A DNA stretch of 19,636 nucleotides from Acidiferrobacterales bacterium (GTDB lineage: Bacteria; Pseudomonadota; Gammaproteobacteria; Acidiferrobacterales; Sulfurifustaceae): NCBI GenBank assembly GCA_015492195.1, contig WGFP01000068.1, forward strand, positions 1 through 19,636, read 5' to 3'. Under the pieces are notes generated by a model, which worked only from the letters and a program-made list of their open reading frames with translations, made no database searches and was not told where the DNA came from. The translations under genes were made by a program, and so were the position numbers. Below, one piece after another: positions 15,082-19,636 of this stretch (position 1 is the first letter of the stretch; each line of letters begins with the position of its first letter).

Positions 15082-15106
15082 CCGGCATGGCCGGTGTACA
15101 GGTTTA
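15082..15106 (+). repeat. Hairpin motif copy 1 of 3
   Basis: CCGG-CATGG-CCGG followed by TGTACAGGTTT. It aligns with the copies at 15118-15144 and 15275-15299. The stem sequence differs between copies but pairing is kept, and a GTAC core plus GGTT follows in each. Confidence 0.55.
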
Positions 15107-15117
15107 CCTTAGAAGTA

Positions 15118-15144
15118 CCGCCACGGATGGCAAGTACATGGTTT
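15118..15144 (+). repeat. Hairpin motif copy 2 of 3
   Basis: GCCA-CGGA-TGGC followed by AAGTACATGGTTT. It is close to copy 3 (CGCCAYGGATGGCAWGTACRTGGTT consensus of copies 2 and 3, split here as CGCCAYGGATGGC and AWGTACRTGGTT). It lies just before the duplicated tRNA-Phe 5' end. Confidence 0.65.
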
Positions 15145-15152
15145 CCGTTTAC

Positions 15153-15171
15153 GGCCAGGTAGCTCAGTTGG
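15153..15171 (+). pseudogene. Duplicated 5' end of tRNA-Phe (truncated)
   Basis: Nineteen bases, GGCCAGGTAGCTCAGTTGG, are identical to the first 19 bases of the intact tRNA-Phe at 15307. The identity stops inside the D-loop, and no anticodon arm, T-arm or matching acceptor strand follows. Copy 2 of the hairpin motif precedes it as copy 3 precedes the intact gene, so a block of about 50 bp appears to have been duplicated and one copy lost its 3' part. Confidence 0.75.
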
Positions 15172-15190
15172 GCGAGGCGGGGGTTTCGTG

Positions 15191-15211
15191 GAAGCCCGCC
15201 CACCGGGCTTC
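15191..15211. repeat. Strong hairpin, 8-bp stem
   Basis: GAAGCCCG-CCCAC-CGGGCTTC is a perfect inverted repeat between the tRNA-Phe fragment and the intact tRNA-Phe. No U-run follows, so it should not stop transcription of the tRNA. Confidence 0.7.
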
Positions 15212-15225
15212 CGCGCCGCCGAGCG

Positions 15226-15245
15226 CCCCGACAAGGATGTCGGGG
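15226..15245. repeat. Strong hairpin, 7-bp stem
   Basis: CCCCGAC-AAGGAT-GTCGGGG is a perfect inverted repeat 14 bp after the previous hairpin. Both lie in the tRNA-Phe leader, in the interval that separates the truncated tRNA from the third hairpin motif. Confidence 0.7.
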
Positions 15246-15274
15246 CCGGGGCCAGGAAAACATCTCGCGAGTTT

Positions 15275-15299
15275 CGCCATGGATGGCATGTACGTGGTT
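15275..15299 (+). repeat. Hairpin motif copy 3 of 3
   Basis: GCCA-TGGA-TGGC followed by ATGTACGTGGTT, ending 7 bp before the mature 5' end of tRNA-Phe. It could be part of the precursor recognised during 5' processing, or simply a remnant of the duplication. Confidence 0.65.
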
Positions 15300-15306
15300 C
15301 AACAAT

Positions 15307-15382
<76 letters not shown>

Positions 15383-15424
15383 TCTCTTTCCTTTTGGAAA
15401 ACGCTGCCGCGGGCTGCCCGCCAG

Positions 15425-15461
15425 GGCGCCCTTTCCCGCTCCTTACATTGCGGGCGCCTTT
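15425..15461 (+). terminator. Possible terminator after tRNA-Phe
   Basis: GGCGCCC (15425-15431) can pair with GGGCGCC (15452-15458), with a 20-nt loop that can itself fold (CCCGC/GCGGG). TTT follows, then an AT-rich stretch with a later TTTT. The loop is long and the U-run broken, so this is tentative. Confidence 0.3.
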
Positions 15462-15611
15462 AGAAAATTCTTTTAAATCAGTCAGCTTTGGTGAAGCGCG
15501 GTCACTTGCTTGCCATCGCACCCCATATTAAACAAAATGGTTTCCCCACTGTGTTGCGATACATGCCTTTTCCGGATGAGGGAAAGGCGTCAAGTCTGGC
15601 GCGTTTAATCC

Positions 15612-15833
15612 GTGCCCCTTCGGAGCGTGCCAAAGCGCGTTCAATTATTCCGTCCCTGACGGAACGGTTGTTTCCGGCAAAATCTTGACTTGGGCCATTC
15701 ATGGCCCTCGCCTGGGAGACGCGCTAAAGCGCATCAGAGTTTCGTTCCAGGCGAAATTTTGACGCGGGCCGTCCTTGGCCCACGCCCTACGGGGCGAACT
15801 GAAGTTCGTCAAATTTCGTTCCTGACGAAATTT
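15612..15833 (+). repeat. Degenerate tandem array of hairpins, period about 74 bp
   Basis: Equivalent elements recur in order. A GGGCC-type hairpin occurs at 15692-15707 and 15766-15781. A small hairpin with a TAAA or TGAA loop occurs at 15721-15732 (GCGC/GCGC) and 15795-15808 (CGAAC/GTTCG). A hairpin around TTCCNG occurs at 15648-15664 (TTCCGTC/GACGGAA), 15740-15756 (TTTCG/CGAAA) and 15811-15833 (AAATTTCGT/ACGAAATTT). The last two units are complete; the first (from about 15612) is partial and carries an extra insertion. Stem sequences differ between copies while pairing is kept. Confidence 0.75.
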
Positions 15834-15837
15834 TCAT

Positions 15838-15843
15838 GGAGGG
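15838..15843 (+). promoter_or_regulatory. Ribosome binding site of the RRM gene beside a hairpin
   Basis: GGAGGG lies 6 nt before the ATG at 15850 and only 4 nt after the 9-bp hairpin ending at 15833. A ribosome loading here would contact the hairpin, so its folding or occupancy could set translation. Confidence 0.6.
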
Positions 15844-15849
15844 ATCGAC

Positions 15850-16227
15850 ATGAACATCTTCGTTGGAAATCTCGCAAAGCATGTGACTTCCGATGACCTG
15901 CGCTCGGCCTTCTCCGGTTATGGCACCGTGATTAACGCCATCATCATGCGCGATACGGTAACCGGCCAGTCCCTCGGGCACGGGCACGTATACCTGGTAC
16001 CGGAAAAGACCGCGCGCGAAGCAATCACGGCTCTGAATCATGTGGTGCTAAGGGGGAAACCGATCGTGGTGCGCGAATGCGCCTACCGCGCAAGGCGCGA
16101 CCGGCGTGTCAACAAACAGCCCTGGTCGGGCGAGGAAAGGCGCAAGTCAGGAGAGCGGCGACACTATGGGTTGGCCGGCAATCCGGATACGATAAACCAA
16201 CAACAGCGTTCTTCTTCAAATAAATAA
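15850..16227 (+). CDS. Small RRM-type RNA-binding protein with atypical RNP1
   Basis: A 125-aa protein. Residues 2-77 form one RNA-recognition motif: RNP2 is I-F-V-G-N-L (3-8), helix 1 is T-S-D-D-L-R-S-A-F (13-21), and RNP1 is L-G-H-G-H-V-Y-L (42-49). In typical RRMs, RNP1 positions 3, 5 and 8 are aromatic; here they are His44, His46 and Leu49, while Phe4 of RNP2 is kept. RNA binding may therefore be altered. Residues 78-125 are a basic, probably disordered tail (R-A-R-R-D-R-R, E-E-R-R-K-S-G-E-R-R-H). Bacterial RRM proteins are often cold-induced; a role in RNA metabolism is inferred. It is a single gene convergent with cysQ (17-bp gap) and preceded by the hairpin array. Confidence 0.88.
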   Translation: MNIFVGNLAKHVTSDDLRSAFSGYGTVINAIIMRDTVTGQSLGHGHVYLVPEKTAREAITALNHVVLRGKPIVVRECAYRARRDRRVNKQPWSGEERRKSGERRHYGLAGNPDTINQQQRSSSNK

Positions 16228-16244
16228 TTTCCTTCCGGCGCCGT

Positions 16245-17051
16245 TTATTCCTCAGCGGGCGGCAGGTAGGCGGTCCAGTCATGGTCGCCGCTTCCGGCGA
16301 CGACGAACCAGGAATTAAGCAATGAAGGCTTGTTATAAGCGAGCGGACGATTATCAAGGCCAATCACACGGCCGCCGGCCTCCTCTACGATGCATTGCGC
16401 CGCCGCTGTGTCCCATTCCATGGTCGGACCCAAACGGGGATAGACGTCGGCCGTGCCTTCCGCGACCAAACAAAATTTAAGGGCACTGCCCATTCTGACA
16501 ATATCATGCTTCCCGATCCGTTCGAGAAATTCAGCGAGCTTGTCACCGGCGTGGGACCGGCTGGCCGCGACAATCGGCTTGCCGCCTTCGTAGCGGCGCA
16601 CCTTGATCCGGCGCCGTTCGCGGCCGCCCTTCTGCTTGAAGGCGCCGCCCCCATCGCAGGCGAAATAACTCAAGCCCGGCACCGGCACATAGACCACGCC
16701 CAGTACCGGCCGGGAGCCGTCGATGAGCGCAATATTGACAGTGAACTCACCGTTACGGTCGACGAATTCCTTGGTGCCGTCGAGCGGATCAACCAGCCAG
16801 AACCGCTGCCAGCCGCTACGTTCCTTATAATCGGTTGCAGCGGCTTCCTCGGAAAGGATGGGGATATCAGGGGTCAATTTACGCAGGCGCGCCGTGATTA
16901 ACTCATGCGCTGCGTGATCGGCCGCGGTCAGCGGCGAGCCGTCCTGTTTTTCCTCAACGGTGAAGTCGCGCTCATACACGTCCAGGATACAGCGCCCCGC
17001 TTCCTCGGCGATGCTTCGTACCTCATCGAGATAACCGCAGGGATCTTCCAT
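16245..17051 (-). CDS. cysQ: 3'(2'),5'-bisphosphate nucleotidase CysQ
   Basis: A 268-aa Mg-dependent phosphatase of the inositol-monophosphatase superfamily. It converts 3'-phosphoadenosine 5'-phosphate (from sulfate assimilation) to AMP. The metal site is complete: Glu69 in L-S-E-E-A (67-70 region), D-P-L-D-G-T (88-93) and W-D-T-A-A (213-217). The CysQ-type features are K-Q-D-G-S-P-L-T-A-A-D (35-45), E-F-V-D-R-N-G-E-F-T-V-N-I-A (95-108) and the GSALKFC region at about 188-194. Its length is close to the E. coli protein. The ATG at 17049-17051 has a weak GAG-rich upstream site. It is not linked to other sulfate-assimilation genes in this window, though a periplasmic rhodanese lies nearby. Confidence 0.95.
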   Translation of the reverse strand: MEDPCGYLDEVRSIAEEAGRCILDVYERDFTVEEKQDGSPLTAADHAAHELITARLRKLTPDIPILSEEAAATDYKERSGWQRFWLVDPLDGTKEFVDRNGEFTVNIALIDGSRPVLGVVYVPVPGLSYFACDGGGAFKQKGGRERRRIKVRRYEGGKPIVAASRSHAGDKLAEFLERIGKHDIVRMGSALKFCLVAEGTADVYPRLGPTMEWDTAAAQCIVEEAGGRVIGLDNRPLAYNKPSLLNSWFVVAGSGDHDWTAYLPPAEE

Positions 17052-17231
17052 ACCTACTCTCGTAAATTCTTTGATGACGGGTTCTTAAACATCAAGTATC
17101 GTCACGCCTGAATCGGCAGATTAGCCCTTTCCGCGGTGGAATAAAACAAAATAGATTTCGGCATGCGATTGAAACAGGTATATTCTAGTCCGGCAAGGAA
17201 AATTCCATAATACTCATCGAGGCCGCCCGTC

Positions 17232-17579
17232 ATGATTACGATTGAAGAAGAAAAGGATTTGCTCAAGGTTACCGTCTATGCCGAGCTGACACTTGCTGAC
17301 TACAAGGAGTTTGAGGCCGCCGTTACCAGCGAACTCGAATCCGCACCGAAGATCAAACTGCTGATGGACTTGACAAATATGTCCGGTTTCACCGTGGACG
17401 TGGCGTGGGAGGAAATCAAATTTACCCGCGCGCACGCGCATGATTTTCAGCGCATTGCGGTGGTTACGGATAATCAGTGGACATCCTGGTTAAGCTGGGT
17501 GAGCGCGGCGTTTACGGATGCCGAGGTCAGGCTCTTTGACGACATCGGCGCCGCCGATGCCTGGGTGCGCGGCGGCTGA
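17232..17579 (+). CDS. SpoIIAA-like / STAS-fold protein
   Basis: A 115-aa cytosolic protein matching the SpoIIAA-like family (DUF3478). It has the alternating strand-helix order of a STAS fold: V-T-V-Y-A-E-L-T-L-A-D-Y, K-I-K-L-L-M-D-L-T-N-M-S-G-F (40-53), R-I-A-V-V-T-D (74-80) and the tail E-V-R-L-F-D-D-I-G-A-A-D-A-W-V. There is no Ser/Thr at the canonical SpoIIAA phosphorylation position that I can assign, so classical anti-anti-sigma action is not implied; some relatives are thought to bind lipids or act in stress. GAGG lies about 9 nt before the ATG. It is divergent from cysQ across a 180-bp gap containing a TATATT (17179-17184). Confidence 0.85.
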   Translation: MITIEEEKDLLKVTVYAELTLADYKEFEAAVTSELESAPKIKLLMDLTNMSGFTVDVAWEEIKFTRAHAHDFQRIAVVTDNQWTSWLSWVSAAFTDAEVRLFDDIGAADAWVRGG

Positions 17580-17598
17580 AAAATATCAAGATAAATCT

Positions 17599-17976
17599 TC
17601 AGAAACCGAATTCCCCAGACCACCGCCCCTTCGCGTAATCGAGCTCCAGCCATTTGGGCGTAAACTGACGGGTGCGCACCAGGGGCATCGTTTCTAGTTC
17701 CGGCGCGCCTGCGACCTCCTGGACATGGCAGGCCCGCGTCATCACCGGACGAAAACTCACGCTCACATTGCCGGTAAGTGCGGCGCGGGATGCGACGTCG
17801 TCATGGGCATGGTTCAGAAAGTTCACGCGCTTGCGCAGAAAACAGCTGAAGTAAAGCTCCATTTCAATGTCCAGTGACTTACGTTGCGCCCGCAGCGCGG
17901 ATGCACCGCGATCGGTCAAGCGTAATTCAAGCTCGCGTTCGCCGAGTTTTATTCTTGAAGTATCGGCATGCGTCAT
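17599..17976 (-). CDS. Hypothetical protein, 125 aa, coupled to the rhodanese gene
   Basis: I do not recognise this family. The ATG at 17974-17976 overlaps the rhodanese stop (ATGA), and AAGG lies about 9 nt upstream; a longer frame reading back to 18114 is antisense-like and rejected. The protein has no signal peptide or TM segment. Visible features are an N-terminal strand region R-E-L-E-L-R-L-T-D-R-G, an aromatic Cys segment Y-F-S-C-F-L-R-K-R-V-N-F, a second Cys in T-R-A-C-H-V, and a C-terminal W-L-E-L-D-Y-A-K-G-R-W. Co-translation with an exported sulfurtransferase hints at a sulfur-related role, but the absence of an export signal argues against direct contact. Confidence 0.72.
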   Translation of the reverse strand: MTHADTSRIKLGERELELRLTDRGASALRAQRKSLDIEMELYFSCFLRKRVNFLNHAHDDVASRAALTGNVSVSFRPVMTRACHVQEVAGAPELETMPLVRTRQFTPKWLELDYAKGRWSGEFGF

Positions 17977-18863
17977 GGACGGCTGCCTTTTTTCAATGGG
18001 GCGGTCTTGATGCTTCCGTATTCGTTCATGGAGTTGGCGTAGAGTTTTACGTTTTCGTAGCCCAGGCTGCGCAGGGTTAAATAGGCCTGGGCGGCGCGGT
18101 GGCCGGAACGGCAATAGGTGATGATAGGCGTTTTCTTATCTTTTACTCCGGCCTGTTTCAGGGTTTTATTCAGCGCCTGTTCGTCGCGCCGCGTGAAGCC
18201 GCGCCCGAGGTCGACCGTGCGGTCCCACGGCCACCACTGGGCGCCGGGGATATGACCGGTACGCGGCTTCTTGGGATTGCCCAGATACTCCTGGTCCGTG
18301 CGGACATCGAGCAGCAGGCTTGTGCCGGTCTTGGACGCCTGTGTCACATCGTTGAAACGAGCTTCGTTCGCTCGCCCCTTCCCTTTGGCCCGATAAACCA
18401 CGGGACGGCGCTTCTTGATCTCATTGGTGACCTTGCGCCCCTCCAGGATCCAGGTCACCAGACCACCGTTCAACACCGACACTTTGGGATGGCCGATACG
18501 CTCGAGTTCCCAGAACAGACGCCCGGCATTCAATCCACCCATGTCGTCATAGATCACCACATACTGGTCGCGCTTGATTCCAAAACGGCCCAGGCGCGCG
18601 AGAAGCTCCTTGTCATCCAGACGCACCGGGATTTTCTTCTTTTTGTCCATTTTAACAAGCGTGCGATAGGGGAAGTTTATCGCGCCCGGCAGATGGAAGC
18701 GCAGGTACTGGGTTTCATCGTTCATATCCACCACAACGATATTAGGGTCATTCAAACGCTTCGCCAGCCATTTGGTATCGACAAGAACCGGCGCGGCCAC
18801 GGCATCAACCACGGACAGCCCGGACAAAACGATAAAACCCATCAATAAGTATTGTAATTTCAT
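17973..18863 (-). CDS. Exported thiosulfate sulfurtransferase-type rhodanese
   Basis: A 296-aa protein with a signal peptide (residues 1-24; M-K-L-Q-Y-L-L-M-G-F-I-V-L-S-G-L, cleavage near A-V-A-A) and two rhodanese domains (about 28-143 and 165-288). The catalytic Cys251 is in the second domain, in the loop C-R-S-G-H-R (251-256). The equivalent loop of the first domain reads Y-D-D-M-G-G and is inactive, as is normal for tandem rhodaneses. The loop is neither the C-G-S-G-V-T of SseA-type mercaptopyruvate enzymes nor exactly the C-R-K-G-V-T of bovine rhodanese, so the donor is uncertain. I chose the ATG at 18861-18863 (GGGGA about 10 nt upstream) over a TTG one codon earlier. Periplasmic location suggests handling of thiosulfate or other sulfane sulfur. 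Confidence 0.9.
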   Translation of the reverse strand: MKLQYLLMGFIVLSGLSVVDAVAAPVLVDTKWLAKRLNDPNIVVVDMNDETQYLRFHLPGAINFPYRTLVKMDKKKKIPVRLDDKELLARLGRFGIKRDQYVVIYDDMGGLNAGRLFWELERIGHPKVSVLNGGLVTWILEGRKVTNEIKKRRPVVYRAKGKGRANEARFNDVTQASKTGTSLLLDVRTDQEYLGNPKKPRTGHIPGAQWWPWDRTVDLGRGFTRRDEQALNKTLKQAGVKDKKTPIITYCRSGHRAAQAYLTLRSLGYENVKLYANSMNEYGSIKTAPLKKGSRP

Positions 18864-18896
18864 CAAGAACGATCCCCTTTCATAACCTTGGTGTTT

Positions 18897-18902
18897 TATA
18901 AT
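18897..18902 (+). promoter_or_regulatory. Possible -10 box for the yrfG-like gene
   Basis: A perfect TATAAT 42 nt before the chosen ATG. No consensus -35 is found at 17 bp. If used, transcription would start near 18908, which leaves a normal leader for the ATG at 18944 but almost none for the ATG at 18917. Confidence 0.35.
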
Positions 18903-18943
18903 GCGTCAGACCATGAATGGTACCAAATAATTCCATTGTTCCC

Positions 18944-19594
18944 ATGATTTCTTGGCAAAACCTGGAAACCCTGCTGCTGGACCTGGACGGGACCCTGCTC
19001 GATCTGCACTACGACAACCATTTCTGGCTTGAGCACGTGCCGCGCCGCTACGCGGAAAAATACGGTCTGTCACCGGAAACAGCCAAAGACGAGCTGATAT
19101 CGCGTTACAAAAAGGTGGAAGGGACGCTCAACTGGTACTGCGTCGACTACTGGACCCAGGAACTGGGGCTCGACATTCCTGTGTTAAAACAAGAGGTGGA
19201 TCACCTGATCGCCATCCATCCGCATGTCATCGAATTCCTCGACGCCGTTCGCGGCTTAAAGAAACGCATCGTGCTTGTCACCAACGCACACGGCAAGGCA
19301 TTGGACATCAAATTCCGCCGTACCCGACTCGGCGACCGCTTCGACGCCGTGGTTTGCGCGCACGACTTAGGCCTTCCCAAGGAATATCCGGACTTCTGGG
19401 AGAAAATGCAGCAGGTGCAGTCCTTTGATAAAACATCCACGTTGCTCATCGACGACAGCCTCCCCGTCCTGCGCTCGGCGCACAACTACGGCATTGCGCA
19501 ATTACTGGCGGTCAAAAATCCCGATTCAAAAAAACCGGAAAAAGACGCGGAGGAGTTTCAGGCAATTCAGACGTTCTTGGATATTATGCCGTAA
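18944..19594 (+). CDS. yrfG: HAD-family GMP/IMP nucleotidase (YrfG-like)
   Basis: A 216-aa cytosolic HAD hydrolase closely resembling E. coli YrfG, which dephosphorylates purine mononucleotides. Motif I is L-L-L-D-L-D-G-T-L-L-D-L (9-20), with the nucleophile and acid/base Asp pair. The YrfG-specific cap segment is T-L-N-W-Y-C-V-D-Y-W (about 64-73). Motif II is V-L-V-T-N-A-H, motif III has the Lys of L-P-K-E, and motif IV is L-L-I-D-D-S. V-K-N-P-D-S also matches YrfG. The first in-frame ATG is at 18917, but the homologous N terminus (I-x-W-Q-x-x-x-T) begins at the ATG at 18944. Neither has a clear Shine-Dalgarno site. Nearby cysQ fits the cysQ/yrfG neighbourhood known in other gammaproteobacteria. 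Confidence 0.92.
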   Translation: MISWQNLETLLLDLDGTLLDLHYDNHFWLEHVPRRYAEKYGLSPETAKDELISRYKKVEGTLNWYCVDYWTQELGLDIPVLKQEVDHLIAIHPHVIEFLDAVRGLKKRIVLVTNAHGKALDIKFRRTRLGDRFDAVVCAHDLGLPKEYPDFWEKMQQVQSFDKTSTLLIDDSLPVLRSAHNYGIAQLLAVKNPDSKKPEKDAEEFQAIQTFLDIMP

Positions 19595-19603
19595 AGGGTA
19601 GTG

Positions 19604-19636
19604 TGTCGCTGACGCGACAATTAACTTCATTAATTG
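19604..19636. repeat. Two adjacent hairpins after yrfG
   Basis: TGTCGC-TGAC-GCGACA (19604-19619) is a perfect 6-bp stem. CAATTAA-CTTCA-TTAATTG (19618-19636) is a perfect 7-bp AT stem that shares its first two bases with the first hairpin and ends at the window edge. The first could act as part of a transcription end for yrfG; the second looks more like a binding site. Confidence 0.5.

Larger units (their letters stand above)
15383..15849. other. 467-bp intergenic region packed with inverted repeats
   Basis: No open frame here looks like a protein. From about 15510 onward almost every segment can fold. There is a distant pair ATCGCA/TGCGAT (15515-15520 with 15555-15560), a 9-pair hairpin at 15565-15588 (one G-T), and then the tandem hairpin array that leads directly into the RRM gene. 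A 12-base stretch at 15647-15658 is identical to part of the 3' half of tRNA-Phe (15364-15375). Confidence 0.7.

Noticed and set aside
15383..15849. CRISPR-like array
   Set aside because: The repeat units are degenerate, about 74 bp long and made of hairpins, with no unique spacers and no cas genes.
15690..15896. Plus-strand frame of 68 codons through the hairpin array into the RRM gene
   Set aside because: It is a by-product of the repeats, runs out of frame into the RRM gene and has no ribosome binding site.
18099..18848. Plus-strand frame of 249 codons opposite the rhodanese
   Set aside because: Shadow frame with no domain; the rhodanese motifs and signal peptide on the minus strand are convincing.

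Overview
The window is a gene-dense, moderately GC-rich stretch of chromosome that reads as a free-living gammaproteobacterium. The evidence is the pairs mutY-yggX and thiS-thiG upstream of trmB, a YrfG-type nucleotidase near a cysQ gene, a SirB1-type protein, an AsmA protein, and a tRNA-Gly(CCC) that closely resembles E. coli glyU. A relationship to sulfur- or ammonia-oxidising lineages is only a guess. No phage, IS element, integrase or CRISPR array is visible.

Layout. 1-1235: the tail of an EVE-domain gene, an exported cyclophilin, and a convergent DUF2007/zinc-ribbon gene. 1322-3570: ilvA and rpiA, divergently transcribed from an 80-bp gap. 3635-6633 (minus strand): an unrecognised 160-aa protein, an EamA transporter translationally coupled to a DUF523-DUF1722 protein, and a small lipoprotein. 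6730-7446 (minus): a two-gene unit of a lipoprotein and a 69-aa double-TM protein. 7447-7875 is a 429-bp gap without a convincing gene. 7876-9044 (plus): SirB1-like and GIY-YIG genes. 9068-10896 (minus): thiS-thiG, with trmB beyond a gap holding a CAAGTAN-based inverted repeat. 11078-15020 (plus): tRNA-Gly, AsmA, a START-like exported protein, mutY and yggX, tightly packed.

15021-15849 is the most unusual part. A near-consensus promoter precedes a tRNA-Phe(GAA) gene by about 230 bp. The leader holds three related hairpin motifs, a duplicated 5' end of the same tRNA and two strong hairpins. Downstream, a 467-bp gap carries hairpins arranged as a degenerate tandem repeat with a period of about 74 bp. 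It ends at the ribosome binding site of a small RRM RNA-binding protein whose RNP1 motif has lost its aromatic residues. A structured leader controlling an RNA-binding protein is the most interesting hypothesis here.

16245-19594: cysQ (minus), a SpoIIAA-like/STAS gene (plus), an exported rhodanese coupled to an unrecognised 125-aa protein (minus), and a yrfG-like HAD nucleotidase (plus). Most functions are housekeeping: isoleucine synthesis, pentose phosphates, thiazole synthesis, tRNA m7G46 modification, oxidised-guanine repair, iron handling and sulfur metabolism.
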